Shown: positions 33,068 to 45,549 of the stretch, piece after piece
Layout of the letters: each line of letters starts with the position of its first letter
How positions within the stretch are numbered: position 1 is the stretch's first letter
Assembly: GCA_014621425.1 (NCBI GenBank)
Contig: JAANBB010000079.1
Location: 59,554-123,553 of the forward strand
DNA length: 64,000 bases
Reading direction: 5' to 3'
Source of the DNA: Cylindrodendrum hubeiense
Lineage: Eukaryota > Ascomycota > Sordariomycetes > Hypocreales > Nectriaceae
Notes under the pieces: model-generated
Told to the model about the DNA's origin: nothing
The model's input: the letters and a program-made list of their open reading frames with translations, nothing else
Databases searched by the model: none
Program-made: the position numbers and the translations under genes

Positions 33068-34065
33068 ATTCAGGTATTAGGTATTGTGTACTGGGTAATA
33101 GGAGTATTATGTTATGTCGCTCAATAATTCTCCGAAGTATCTAGGTAGGTATTCAACTTTTTGGCTTCGTTCAACTTGGCCACGCGACCAAGAATCCCAA
33201 CTACACACACGGAGCGATCACTATACTCACAAAGAAGTGGTCGCCAATCTTGAAGCCACGGTTGAAGTCACCATCGCCCCGATTTCCACTTCGTTGAGCA
33301 GATAACACAGGGGCCTTAGCAATTGCCTCTTGGGCACAGGAGAAGTGGACCTAACCAGATAGCCAGATGGATGAATCGCCACATTGCCTTGTTGGGCCCA
33401 CGTCCACCCCCAATACGTCAATTGCCCTTCCGGCAATCCTTATCGCCAGGAACGGGACGTCATTTCCGAGCAGCACAACCACGCCGCTCTCGTGCCTTGG
33501 TGTGCCTCCGTGTGCCTGTACTACGTAGTACGAGGCTCCGTTCCAGCCACGATGGCTTCCGAGGAAAAGAGTTTGAGCATTGACTGCAAGGGAGGGTTTC
33601 ACGGGCCCCGCGGACCTCGAACAGCTTCAGAATCCTCATAAAGCCCCGTTCGCTCCACCAACTAAGAAAAACACAAAACAACTGTCAAGCTCGGCCTCGT
33701 GTACGGAGTAGCGTGCTCCACGTCTCCATATTAAAGCTCCGCTGGGATGGATCCGTCCCGTCTCAGAACATGGCATGATAGGCAGGAGCAGACAATCTCA
33801 GTCGGTCAGAAACCAGATTGAGCGAGTCAATTGGGCGGTTCCTGCGTCTGTCCCTTATCGAGCGATCGTCCCATGTCCACAAGCGTGTTGTGATGCAGTT
33901 AAAACCTGGCCCGTTCCCAGGGCATCCCAGCGAGACAGGGAGTGCTCGATTTCCCTGTCTTGCTGCAAGAGGATCTCATCGTTGTTTCAGCGTCACAGTC
34001 GTTTCTATCGTTCCTGGCTCATTGTCACTTTGCACCAACCTTCACCTTCGCTACGACTCGCAACC
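33068..34065. other. Intergenic region upstream of the CE5 esterase
   Basis: No gene recognised. The last 100 bp is pyrimidine-rich and fits a leader. Confidence 0.4.
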
Positions 34066-35258
34066 ATGAGACAGTCGGTCGCCATCCCGCTGCTGCTCGC
34101 AGCCGCCACTGAGGGCCGCAACATCGCATCACGCGACACCGACTGCAAGGACGTCCATGTCTTCCTGGCCCGCGGCAACAATGAGCCGTACCCGGGTCGT
34201 CAGGGCACCCTCGCCACCGCCATCTGCAAGGGCCTGGACAGCTGCGACTACGAGGACATCAAGTTCTACAACCCGCTAGAATCGATCTACTGTGATTCCG
34301 TCTTCGAGGGAGCCGCCAACGGTATCTCCCAGATCACAGCGTACAACAAGGCATGCCCGAACTCGAAGCTCGTCGTCAGCGGATATTCGCAGGGCGGACA
34401 CGTCGTGGGCGACATTCTCGGTGGCGGAGGCGGCACCTTTTTCCAGGATTGCGTCCAGAACAGCAACGAGGGGCTGGACAGTGGCTCAGCGCCCGGAAAC
34501 AAGAGTAAGTTCGACGGGACAATGCTTCACCGAGGCGCGAGACTAACGACGGTGCTACAGTTGTCGCAGCCTTGATCTTTGGTGACACTCGCCACACGGC
34601 CAACCAGCCCTACAACGTCCTCAGCGGCGCCGGAGCCGACGGCCTCTTCCCGCGAACCTCGGCCATGCTTGCGAACCTCGTTTCGTATGGCGACGCTCTT
34701 CACAACTACTGTGTTGAGTCGGACCCCATCTGCGCCGGAGGCGACGTTGTAGCGAATCATCTGAACTACTTTGACATCTACAGCGACACGGCGGCTGAGT
34801 GGGTGCATGAGCGTGTCAGCGCTGCTGGGGATTCGACCTCGACTTCGAGCTCTGCTTCTGCCACGAGCACCAAGACGACCAAGACATCCAAGTCGACGAG
34901 CAAGACCGCCACGGAGGAGGCCACCACCGCCACCGAGTCTGATTCCGAGACCACCAACACGAAGTCTGATTCCGAGGAGACCACCACCGAGTCCGAGTCC
35001 AAGTCTGAGACGAAGAGCGCATCTGCAACCAAGACCAAGACCACCACCAAGGCCGAGACCACCGAGGCTTCATCTGCCACCTCCGACGCCTCATCGGAAA
35101 CCACGGCCGCAATCACGACTTCTGCCTCCGGGTCCGGATCTTCCGCTTCCGAGACCTCGAGCGCCGCCGAGGTGGCGACGAGTTCCAGCAGCGCCGGGTC
35201 GCGAGACTCTCAGCTTGGCGCAGTCCTGTTCGCTCTCGGCGCCTTTCTGGCATTCTAA
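34066..35258 (+). CDS. Cutinase/acetylxylan-esterase family protein (CE5), probably GPI-anchored
   Basis: A 378-residue secreted serine esterase. Exons 34066-34504 and 34561-35258. A short signal peptide is followed by a CE5 fold: VHVFLARGNNE oxyanion segment, VSGYSQGG with nucleophile Ser near 108, DPICAGG with the Asp, and NHLNYF with the His. Paired Cys residues match the family disulphides. After about residue 245 comes a long Ser/Thr/Glu/Lys-rich stalk and a hydrophobic tail (LGAVLFALGAFLAF) preceded by small residues, the pattern of a GPI-anchor signal. It likely acts on cutin or acetylated xylan at the cell wall surface; the two activities cannot be told apart here. Confidence 0.9.
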
Positions 35259-35800
35259 TGGCGGCATTGCGGAGTTGGGGAAATAATGAGTTGACGGAGG
35301 ATGAGAGTGATGATCACGCCAGCTAAGACCTACTTTGTATATACCCTCGGAGGATTTCCGTTCTTGATACGATGATATAGACATGGATATAAATTCAACG
35401 ACTTGGAGATGAGATTTAAATGCGTCAAAAGATCATGCCGTGATGAGATAGAACATGTGCAGTTTGATCTGGACTCCAGCCAATCGCGCGACCATCGGAG
35501 CTAACAGTTGAGATTAGGTGGGAGTTAAGGTTACTTTTTAGCATGTCTAACCCTTAATTTGTGCTCGGGACGGTGCATTAGCACCTAATCTTCAGTGTGT
35601 CTCGTCGTTCATTTCCAGTGCGCTCAGTCCCTAATCTTTACATCCAGCCGCTAATTTCCATCGCTTACCCGTTGATCATCAGTGCCTACAGCGTTCAGAT
35701 CCCACTTGTATGAATTGGTTGAGGAAATAATTAGGGTGCAGAAGCTATCCTAGCTCTCCGTCATGTCGAAATAGCCACATTCACCGTCATTTCCGTGCCC
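35259..35800. other. Convergent 3' spacer
   Basis: Lies between the CE5 and CorA-like 3' ends. Several repeats of a CTAATC/CTAATT word (35500-35660) but no gene. Confidence 0.45.
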
Positions 35801-37648
35801 TTACACATACATGGCGTTCTTCGACATGTTCTGTATCTCCTTCTCCAGATCCACATCCTCCCTGCGGTGTTTTGTCTCGTACCAGATCCAGAAGATAATA
35901 ACGAGAATCGTGACGGGAATAGTAACCACGAAGTATATCCACAGGTGCGCGGAAACCGGGTCCGCGTCTGTACTGAATCAGCAAGATGGCATTTGAAAAG
36001 ACTGAAAAAAAGGCTTTGGGGTTACGAACCAGACTCAAAGTTGAAAAATGACGTGCCAAAGACGGTGGCGAGAAACGTTCCGGGCAAGAAGAGAGCTCCA
36101 ACGAACGAGAGTGTTTTCATTGCCGTGCCATCTCTCTTGCTCGCGTGGGATATCCTGCGCTGCTCTCCCGCCATCTCAACATTAAATCTAGCATCCCGCT
36201 GGGTCACCATATTAGAAAGCTGTATGCCACGTCAGCAGACTGATTCGCGGGTGCGATAATTTACATTCTAACAGAGTCAAATGAGAAATGACGGGAAGAC
36301 CTACGGCTTCTCGCTGCACCGTTAACCTCTCTAGGGTGATTTGGGCGTAGTTCTCGAGCCCTCTTAGCTTCACTTTATAGAAGTGTATCCTCGACATCAT
36401 GCTCTTGTGCAGTTTTTCTACAATCTTCCGTTCCGTGATCTCGGTGGATGTTAGTTCTGCTTGCTGCATACTCGTCCAGCTGTTCCAGAAGCTCTCCATA
36501 GCATTCTCGAGCTCTATCGCAATGTCTTGATAGGCTTGCGGCGGCTTCCATAGGACGCTACCATGACATTCTACCAGGTCCCTACTCAGACTGTCGACAT
36601 CAAGCCCACCATGGTGGAAACCCAACCCAGTCTTCTCGAGGCTACTAGTCATTTCCATGGCATTCTCCAACCGGCGGGTCCGGTTTCGTGCGTCGTGCTG
36701 TCTGGCTTCATTCCTAGGTGAGACGTCATAGGAGTAGAAAATGAGCGGGAATAGCATCGGGTGCGCGATCTGGGTCACGCAACCCTTAAGGAGTGCAAGC
36801 GCGTTACCGAGGTCTGAAGTCGGGGTGCCCTTGACGTAGCCTGAAGTGATATTGGTCTTGAAGGAGTAGGAAAGCAACATTTGCCAACCACGCGTCTTGT
36901 TGCCATTATTACGGTAATGGGATTTGCCATGAATAATATCTGTCGACAGGATTAGCACGACGATGACAAAATGCCACTCTTGCAGGTGCGTCGCTTTGTC
37001 GCAGATCAGAGAGACCCACGTAAATGAGGATCGGCATCATCATAGTCTTCAGAGCTCCAGAAGAAAGGTCCTACGAATGAGCTTACTTCAATAGCTCTCA
37101 ACGGGAGGTGAAACGTCTGGACCATGTTTCTGTAACTCTCATATGGTAGCGAGATAACGTTGGGTGCGAAGGTTTGAGGGTGCTGGGCGTCCATCTGCAC
37201 CCTGGTTAATGTAAGACATTTGATAGTCGATTACATGATCAATCAATGATTATGCCATCTAGGAGGTGGTGGTTTATCTACTCACACAAGGCGAGCCCCG
37301 CTAATAAGCTTTGTATTGCCCAAATCTTTTGGCGCAAAAACATCCTGGCTCGCCGAGTCTCTCAGTGAGAATTACCAAAAGGTAGAGGGGATCCAAGGCG
37401 TACCCGACGATGCAGAAAATTGTCAAAGTCACTGGGACTCAACAACCCTTCCTCACAAGAGTTATATGACGAGTCCTATTAACCAAAGATGACAGTTAGC
37501 CGACTTGTTTGTAGCTAGAGGCTGGCAGTGCAGTAGTAGGGAAAAGCATCCAACCGCATACCGAATAGTTGAGTATCTCAAGATACTTTGTCTCCTCAAA
37601 AACCTCTCGGCATTCGGAAATGAATTTATCGAATAGGTGTTCGTCCAT
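35801..37648 (-). CDS. CorA-like Mg2+ transporter-type membrane protein
   Basis: 463 residues from seven exons (37648-37562, 37475-37404, 37344-37286, 37201-37020, 36939-36305, 36219-36030, 35967-35801). Early exons give DFDNFLHRR joined to DVFAPKDLGNTKLISGARLV, a block typical of fungal CorA-like proteins. A long cytosolic domain follows (TRGWQMLLSYSFKTNITSG; DLVECHGSVLWKPPQAY) with helical heptads. The two C-terminal membrane segments are LSFVGALFLPGTFLATVFG and LWIYFVVTIPVTILVIIFW. The GMN pore motif after TM1 is replaced by FGTSFF, as in many fungal relatives, so ion selectivity is uncertain. The 80-nt intron at 36940-37019 reads open in another frame and could mislead automatic models. 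Confidence 0.82.
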
Positions 37649-38629
37649 ATTGACCAACCTTGGTCCTGCAGGGAGAGTAGAATTGAGAGGTGGATGAGAC
37701 GGTGAGAATCTTAGCAAGAGTTGAAAAGAGTAAGCCCAAAAGTGCAAATCAATTTGTTGTTAGATTTTAAATCGTTTCAGCATTGCACCAAACGGGGATC
37801 TCCTTTTTATGCAAATGGCGCAGCCGGTAAATCCAACATTTGCCTTATAAGTCCGAGGTAGGACGCCTGATGACAGTTCGCCAAGCGCTCAGGGATCAAA
37901 CACACAGCAACTTCAATAATGATTGGAAGGTGTACGAATCAGCCCTACCGAAAATGACAAAGATGCGGTACAATACGCTGTAACTGCGCCTCACGCCTAC
38001 GAGGAGGGCTCTGCCTATCTTAGGCTCCAACTACGGGCTTCAGTAGCACGGCAATGGTGACGGGAACCTGGGTAAAGTGGGAAGGGTGTGGGATATGTAG
38101 TTGGTAGCTGGGACAAGGTTAATCTCACCCGCTCCACCCGCTCCACCCGCGATCGCACTCGTCTTTATGGGACAAACCCATGTTCACCTTTTCTACAATG
38201 CTAAGCCAAGGTTCCAAACTTGGGGACTGAAGCATTCGACCATCTTGTTCAGCATCACAACGATTAGAATATAATTATAAGAACCCTATCCTAAAGCGTG
38301 AATAGTCTCTAGGCCAGCCACATTCATTGCGTTTCCAAAGCGAAACTTACCCTACAGCACCGGCACACGGCAAAGGCACTGCAAACCCGACCCCACCAGC
38401 CCACCTACACCATCACCACCCACCCCACTTCCTCCACTTCCTGTCCCGCACCAGGCGCGCCCTTCACACATCAATTGCAACAGCTGCCCCACCGGCGTCA
38501 CTTCAGAAAGCTCAAAAGCTGTGATACTTCTTCTTCTATTTTACTTTTTGGCAATTGTCTATCTCTAATTGGGTTGAGGGTATCTCCGACGCTACAGAAC
38601 ACCAACGAAACACACCTATCGTACAAACA
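37649..38629. other. Divergent spacer, CorA-like/GNAT
   Basis: No gene. A 9-bp direct repeat ACCCGCTCC (about 38127-38150) is present. The right end is the promoter and CA-rich leader of the acetyltransferase. Confidence 0.4.
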
Positions 38630-39241
38630 ATGGCTACGATTCGACACGCCCGCCGGGAGGGTAAGCCCCGCCTTGACTGTCCAGCCTTGTGCTGAGGTCC
38701 CGCAAGGGTTGTCATGATGCTGACCCGAGACGCAGATGCCCCTGTCATCCTGGAGCTCATCCAGGAGCTCGCCGACTACGAGCGCGAGCCGGATGCCGTC
38801 AAGGCCACCGTCCAGAGCCTCCAAGACACCATCGCATTCGCGCCCGCCGATGCCGAGCCTTCGCACCTCCCCGTCACTGAGCCCACATCGCCAACCCGAC
38901 CCGCCCGGTGCCTGCTGCTTATCTCGCCCGAGGGCGTTGCCGTGGGCATGGCGCTGTACTTCTACAACTACAGCACCTGGCGGTCACGAGCGGGCATCTA
39001 CCTCGAGGACCTGTACGTGCGGCCGACGGAGCGAGGAAGTGGATACGGCAAGAAGCTGCTGAGCGCGCTGGCCAAGCAGGTCGTCGCCACGGGAGGCCAT
39101 CGCCTCGAGTGGGTGGTGCTCAAGTGGAACGAGCCCAGCATCAAGTTCTACGAGAGCATCGGCGCCCAGGCCATGAACGATTGGGTGGGCATGCGTGTGG
39201 ATGGCGAGGGCCTGACCAAGCTGGCCAATCTCACCGACTAG
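38630..39241 (+). CDS. GNAT-family N-acetyltransferase
   Basis: 178 residues. Exons 38630-38660 and 38736-39241; the intron falls after ten codons. The acetyl-CoA pyrophosphate loop is LYVRPTERGSGYGKKLL (R-x-x-G-x-G pattern), and motif B includes VLKWNEPSIKFYESIGA. The order of IRHARREDAPVILELIQELADYE at the N-terminus and the size resemble spermidine/diamine N-acetyltransferases, so a small amine is a likely acceptor. Probably cytosolic. Its 3' end lies only 52 bp from that of the converging LYR gene. Confidence 0.9.
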
Positions 39242-39293
39242 ACGAGCCGTGGATGTCCGGTAAAATGGGAGGCGGGCTGGTTGGGACGGCGTT

Positions 39294-40454
39294 TCAGGAG
39301 CTGTTGCTGGGAGGATCTGGGAGTTTTACGCCCCTGTTGCTGACGCCTTCAAAGACATCGAGCTGCGACTTCCTTGCTGGTCTTAGACTGGATTTTGCGG
39401 TACCCCAAGAGAAATTCGGCTTCAAAGTGCGCGGATCCTGCTCCATGACCGGCGTGATTTGCCAGATCCTCGTGTATGCCCGCCTGTACCATCGTGGTGT
39501 GAGTTCTCGCCGAGACAACTGTGCCTGGTATGGCCCCGTATCTTCCTGCCCGGTGCGCCGGCTCCGTTTCGACGCCTTTTCTCGTTCGACTTGGTTGACG
39601 CAGTAGCTGGCGTAGCCCTCCCAGTCCCAATCCAATGCACCGGAGTCTCTTTCTTTGCGTACAGGCTTGGCAGGCGCTCGTCGCTCGGGGACCATCCATC
39701 CCTCGTCGGTCTCCTGAGCACCGGCGCTCAGTCGGCCCAGCAAATCCCACTCATTCTTTTTGAGGGGAACCATCATCTTGGCCGCAGCTCTCTGCCACCA
39801 CATGCCTTTCTTGGAGTTGACGAGGTTTTCGGCGGGGGGCTTGCCCCAGATAGTGGCCGCGGGGACGAATTGGTCTTCGTCGACGTTTCTGATTTCGCCG
39901 GCGAGCAAGATGAGGGGGTAGGTGCTCTCCATCGTTCGCTGACTTGCGATAAATTTGAGAAGCTTGGGCTTGTCCCAGTTGAGGTGGAAGGCGTGCTTGG
40001 GTCTCTTGTCGGTGGGTGAGGCCGTCGTTCCCTTCAGCTGGCTGGAAGGCGGGTTTCTGTCATTTGGCTTGGCCTTGGCTTCAACATTGTCGGCCGCATC
40101 TAGGAGAGCCTCCAAGGCTTCCGAGTTATTTGGGCCATCCTCTGGGAGGACGAAACTCTTCATCAACCTCCGGCGGCGGATTCCTATTCTTCCAAAGGCC
40201 ATCCGCATAAAGTTTTGCATCGCGAGTCTGTGGCCATCGTTGGCGGACCTCAGGGTGCTGAGGAGTTTGTATGCGCGGGCGCGGTGCTTCTGTTGCCGGT
40301 CGTCATTCTTCTGGTATTTCCGGTATCGATCGCGGATGGTGGAGATGATCGGGGATCGCCACGTGGGGGGTAGATATGTGCATTCGCGGAGGATATGGCG
40401 ATAGACATGGAGCGGCTTGAGGAAGCCCGAGATCGAGTTGTTTGGTCGTGGCAT
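39294..40454 (-). CDS. LYR-domain protein, Cup1-like
   Basis: 386 residues, no intron. The N-terminus (LHVYRHILRECTYLPP, then RDRYRKYQ) is a LYR/Complex-1 fold of the kind found in fungal Cup1-like proteins. LYR proteins bind mitochondrial acyl-carrier protein and support Fe-S or respiratory-complex assembly. The remainder is basic and fungal-specific, with Trp-rich patches (KKGMWWQRAAAKMM; LDWDWEGYASY). The ATG at 40452-40454 was preferred over one 13 codons upstream because it starts right before the domain. Mitochondrial location is inferred from the family. Confidence 0.72.
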   Translation of the reverse strand: MPRPNNSISGFLKPLHVYRHILRECTYLPPTWRSPIISTIRDRYRKYQKNDDRQQKHRARAYKLLSTLRSANDGHRLAMQNFMRMAFGRIGIRRRRLMKSFVLPEDGPNNSEALEALLDAADNVEAKAKPNDRNPPSSQLKGTTASPTDKRPKHAFHLNWDKPKLLKFIASQRTMESTYPLILLAGEIRNVDEDQFVPAATIWGKPPAENLVNSKKGMWWQRAAAKMMVPLKKNEWDLLGRLSAGAQETDEGWMVPERRAPAKPVRKERDSGALDWDWEGYASYCVNQVEREKASKRSRRTGQEDTGPYQAQLSRRELTPRWYRRAYTRIWQITPVMEQDPRTLKPNFSWGTAKSSLRPARKSQLDVFEGVSNRGVKLPDPPSNSS

Positions 40455-42161
40455 TGTCGATTGAAAAGGAGAAAAGAGGAGGGCGGGTTTCAAACAAGAG
40501 GCAAATGCCCCGGGACGAGAGGGGTGACAAGATGACGGGGTAGATGGAATTGACCAATAAGGGAAAGTTGCATTAATAGTTGGAAATTGATTGCGAAATG
40601 GCGTTGGAGCTCAAGCTTGTGAATTTTGGTGTTGAGAATTGACTGCGAACAGAGCGGCGAAACCTCGGCTGTCATGCACAAACAGTAATTGTGACTGGTT
40701 ATGCCATGTTGCATTGCATAATGGTTATGTTCAAGCAATGAATACCACCTTTGATGGATTGTTTATTTTCATGCAAGAGGGTATTCGCAAGTACAGTAAA
40801 AGTATCTATTGAGTTAATTCTGCCAAGTCTAGTCGTCATTGAACCATGCCGACCCGTAGCATAGGTAATAATGCAGCGATGCGTGCACAATTGGATGTCG
40901 AGCGCATGTGAGCCCACGCGACTCCACCCGAAGTTGTGGCCGAGACGAACCCGGCCTTGAGGCCAGCAGCAGTGGTTGCATTAGCGGTCTCACCAGCATG
41001 GGCATGCGCTGGAAAGCAGTGGCTACGGGCGGTGCCAGCCTGTAACACAGGCCCTATGGCGCTGTGCGTGCTCCAGGCTGCCTCGGTGGACTTATGCATT
41101 CACCGCCACGCTCGAGGCACGAGCCCCTCTCGTCCGATCCGGAGATGGCTTGACCGAGGCGGAAAAGGTGGGTCTCGAGTCGAGCGGCGCGGGGCGGGGT
41201 TGCGTCACGTAGGATTTACGCGCGCGACACGGTGGGAGGGGACACGAAATCACGAAACCGACACGTCTCGATTAATTGAACGCATTCCACTTTAACGTGC
41301 GTGCGTGAGCATCGACGTGAGCGCGAGAGACTTGCTGCAAACCAGAGCCCAGGTACATGAGTGAACCAGTGCACCGGCGACCTGCAGCGCCATCTGGAAA
41401 GCACGATAGATGGCGTGCAGCAGCGCACTTGTTTCTCGTAATTTTGCACACATCTGCCATTTTCTCGCCCATTGCCCACTGTGATCCTGCTGCCTCCTGC
41501 CCTCGGCTCCCAGCTCCCAGGCCCTGCACTCGGCCACAATTGGCCTTTTTACAGGTGGTCTCAGTGTCCAAGGGCGCTAAACCATTGACTCACAGCGTCC
41601 CCCGTCGGGCGCTTCTAGCACCCGCAGCGCGCCCACAGCGCCCACCACCCGCTGTCTGGGGTACCTGAGCTGTACCTGAGACCCTCTGTATTGCAGGTAC
41701 CTCGCCTCGACGCAGTTCCCTTCTGTGGCCCGCTGCAGCGAGCGCCATCCCGGGAGAAGCTCATTTCGCCTCGGCGCCATACTCCATCCCAACTCTCGCT
41801 TTCACCACCGGTTTTTCTGGCGCACCGCACAAATCCATCCCCATCACCAACCCTCAATCCCGCAACCGGCCACTCTGCGCATGGGCGACTTCGGATTCTC
41901 GTTGCGACTCCCATGAGGCGCTCTTCTTTCTCTCTCTGCCTCTCCGTTCCTTCTGCCGACGAATCCCCTTCTCCTGCCTTGCACCTGTCATTGGACTACG
42001 CCTGATGCATATCGCGCCCTCGACTCCGATATCTACTTGACTCAATCCGACCTGCACTTCGAACCTAACCCTTACCGCCGACGCTTGACGACGACAAACA
42101 CTGCGACGACTATATCCGCTTTCCTTCCTTTCCTCCTACCGAGTGCCGCTCCCTTCGCAAG
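40455..42161. promoter_or_regulatory. Divergent LYR/Mbp1 spacer with long CT-rich leader and uORFs
   Basis: No gene. From about 41750 the sequence is pyrimidine-rich, as in long fungal leaders. Two small upstream frames, 41913-42005 (30 codons) and 42005-42040 (11 codons), overlap by one base as TGATG and precede the Mbp1-like start. They would affect translation only if the transcript starts upstream of them. Confidence 0.45.
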
Positions 42162-44758
42162 ATGCCATCGGCATCGCAATCTTCACAACAGTCTTTCACA
42201 ATGAGCCAACAATCACAGGCCGGCCTGTCCGCCTCCTTCCACCGTGGCTACAATGGCGGACCCGAGGGCCCCCAAATCTACTCGGTATGCTTTTTGCTTC
42301 CCTCTCTCGTTCTTTGTTCTTTGAGGCATGTCCCCGCCGACGACATGCAGATGACTAACTCTATCCCTCGAAATAGGCTTCGTATTCGGGCGTTGATGTC
42401 TACGAAATGGAGGTGAACAACGTCGCCGTCATGCGCCGTCGCAACGACTCGTGGCTCAATGCCACCCAGATCCTCAAGGTCGCCGGCGTCGACAAGGGCA
42501 AGCGCACCAAGATACTCGAAAAGGAGATCCAAACTGGCGAGCACGAAAAGGTCCAGGGCGGCTACGGCAAATATCAGGGCACCTGGATCAAGTTCGACCG
42601 CGGAGTCCAGGTGTGCCGCCAATACGGCGTCGAGGAGTTGCTAAGACCTCTCCTGACGTACGACATGGGCCAGGATGGAGGTGTAGCTGGCCGCGGCGAC
42701 TTCAACACCCCGACTAAGGAACAGGCCATGGCCGCCCAGCGGAAGCGCATGTACAACTCCAGCACCGACGGCAAGCCTAACGGGCTCTCCGGCACCTTTT
42801 TCAAGAACATCTCCAGCACCGCTTCGCACGCCGTTGCCGCCATCAGCAAGGCCCGCTTCGACTCCCCCGGACCCCGAAGCCGTAACGGCACTACTCGAGC
42901 CCCCAGCTTCAGTCGCCAGCCCTCGATGCAGAACAGCCAAAACAGCCAGAACGGCCAGAACGTCCAGAATGGCGACGACTTCCCTGGCAACTCCCAGCAG
43001 AGCTTCGCCTCCGACTACGGCCAGCAGGTCGACTCGGCCTATTCGACTCAGCAGCAGAGCAACCCGCCCCCGATGCCAGAGAACGAACCCCCGAGGAAGC
43101 GCCAGCGCGTTACCATGACCCCGGCCGACAGCTTTGGTGGATACGGCCAGAACATGGACATGTACGCCACGGCGTTCCCTGGCTCGCCCACGGAACCCAA
43201 TGAGTCTTTCATCTATACCCAGAACTCCCTGCAGGACCGATCACCAGTCGAGGATGGCAACGGCCCTCTACAGCCTCTTCCCTATGAAATGTCCCCCGAT
43301 GTCGAGATGAAGCGCAGCATGCTCATGGGTCTGTTTATGGACGCAACCACGACCGATGCCTCTAAGCACGACATGCTCCGGACATTTACTCCTCTCGAGC
43401 TCGACATGCCCATTGACCTTCAGAGCCACACTGCCCTCCACTGGGCTGCCACTCTCGCCCGTATGCCTCTTCTCCGCGCTCTTATCGCCGCTGGTGCCTC
43501 ACCATATCGGGTCAACGCTTCCGGAGAGACGGCACTAATGCGCGCTTGTCTGGTGACCAACTCGATGGACCACGGTTCTTTCCCCGACCTTTTGGAAGTC
43601 CTCGGCGGCACCGTCGAAGCCCGCGACCAGAAGGGACGGACCGTTCTCCACCACATTGCCGTTACAAGTGCCGTCAAGGGCCGCAATGCTGCGAGCCGCT
43701 ACTACCTTGAGAGTCTGCTAGAGTGGGTCGTCCGACAAGGAAGTGTGCCCAACAGCCAAAACACACAAGTTAATGGAGCTGCTCCTTGTGGCTCTCAGTC
43801 ATTGATCCCTAAGATGGGCATTGCGCGCTTCATGTGTGAGATTGTCAACGCTCAGGACAGCTCGGGCGACACCGCCCTCAACATTGCTGCTCGCATTGGT
43901 AACCGAAGCATCATCTCACAGCTGCTGGAAGTCGGCGCCGATCCCAACATTGCCAACCGTGTGGGTTTGAGGCCCCTGGACTTTGGCATCGGCGGTGACA
44001 ATGCCGAGGACAAGACGAACGGGGAGACGACAGCGGAGAAGAATGGCGTCGTTGGCTCGAGTCAACGGAGTCGAGAAAGCAGCGACGAGATTATTGCCTG
44101 TAAGTCGCACACCTTGGACCCTTTGAAAGCCACCAACTGACCTGAAATAGCCATCACTCACCTCCTGAGCGAAACCGGCTCCACGTTCCAGCAAGAGATG
44201 AAGTCCAAGCAGACGTCTCTCGACAGCCTCCACAGCACCCTACGCACCACCTCGACCCAACTCGGCGAGTCCCGCCGAAGCCTCGAGCACCTTTCCGCAA
44301 CTCTTAAGAAGCAGCAGCTTGCCCGGCAAAAGGTCGCCAACCTCTCCCACGCCCGCGAGGACGAACAGGTCCGTCTCATGCAGGAGCAGTCGCGCACCTC
44401 GCAGCCCAACCCGTCCTCCTCCTGGGAGACTGAGCTATCCGCCATGCTCGAGGCTGCTGAGGACTCATCAGCTGGCGGCGAGGGCATGCTCCCTTCAGCC
44501 GCCGTCCTCAAGGCCAGGATCCGCGCCCTCGAGGGCCGCCGTGAGATGACCCGCAAGATGGTCTACGCCCTCAAGGGCCGCAGCCGCGACGTCGAGGTCA
44601 AGTACCGCCGCGTCGTCGCCCTGTGCACAGGCGTCCAAGAGGCCGAAGTCGACGCCGTCGTCGATGGCCTGCTCAAGGCTGTCGAGAGCGAGCGTGATGA
44701 GCTCGAGATCGGCCGCGTGCGACGCTTCCTCGGCGGTGTCGAGGGCGTTGTGCACTAG
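42162..44758 (+). CDS. MBP1: APSES-ankyrin transcription factor, Mbp1/Res2 type (MBF subunit)
   Basis: 817 residues. Exons 42162-42284, 42377-44099, 44151-44758. The APSES/KilA-N DNA-binding domain (about 45-145) is complete: VAVMRRRNDSWLNATQIL, then GYGKYQGTWIKFDRG. An Asn/Gln-rich linker and a basic PRKRQRV nuclear-localisation-like run follow. Ankyrin repeats lie at about 385-640 (HTALHWAATLARMPLLRAL; DTALNIAARIGNRS and the following QLLEVGADPN). The C-terminus (about 655-815) is a long coiled coil for partner binding. Family members pair with Swi6 as MBF/SBF and drive G1/S genes through MluI-box sites. The first exon encodes 41 mostly polar residues; a second ATG 14 codons in is an alternative start. 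Confidence 0.88.
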
Positions 44759-45549
44759 TGATGCAGAGCCCTCTCCCTCTCCTTCTCCCACACATTCCCT
44801 TAAGCCGCGTCTCATGCCTTGACGCTGGCCCTTGCTACCTATATAATGACTCTTACACCCCAACCCCTGCAGGCGAGTTGGGGATGTCCGGCTTTTTCTG
44901 GTTCGACGTGTATGATTTTGGTGTTCTTTGATACCCTCCCGAGCTGAGCCCGCTCGCGGTGGAACAGGATAGGCGTTCTTTTGCGCGGTCTGCGTTGCCT
45001 TTTTTCTTTGTCGGGTTGCATTTGTCGAGTAGCCCCGTTGTTGTGGCATGGCTGATATCATAAAACTCCCGAGTATGGGCGTGTTTGCTTACGTATTTTT
45101 TATTTTGTGTCGGATGGCTTGGGAACTTGGCCAAAGTACGGTACCTTGGGGATACTATACGGTGTATATAGTGGCACACAGGAGAGACGACTTTATTTAT
45201 TAGGAGAGACGGGTGTCGTGAAGTGACGCTGAAAGAATTCAGTTTATCACGTTGATGTCTTCAACTCGGATATTATTACTTCTGCTCCTCGCTTCTGTCG
45301 ATGTAACCACTTCTAGTCCTGAGACCAACCATCGACCTCTGTCCTGTACAAGCCCTTTGCTTCATTCCTCACTGTATTGAAAATAATATTGTAACAGGGG
45401 CACCCGGGAGACTGCTAGCTCCAGCTCGTAGATCCCAAAGAAAAAGAAAAACGCCCCAAACGCCATGCAATGCTATGTTGTCATATATTCGGTTCAACCC
45501 CTATCCGTCAGGCCCCTATATTTCTGCTCCGTGCACCACGGACCGCCTC
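44759..45549. other. Convergent 3' spacer, Mbp1/Vac1
   Basis: No gene recognised. T-rich runs near 45000-45110 may belong to polyadenylation regions. Confidence 0.45.

Noticed and set aside
34771..35286. Pro/Arg-rich and Val/Ser-rich frames over the CE5 stalk
   Set aside because: Shadows of the Ser/Thr-rich low-complexity stalk.
37006..37475. Frameshifts breaking the CorA-like gene
   Set aside because: Apparent frame breaks disappear with two introns (37345-37403 and 36940-37019) that have normal donors and acceptors.
39459..40019. Long plus-strand frame opposite the LYR gene
   Set aside because: Antisense shadow of a GC-rich coding exon with no recognisable motif.
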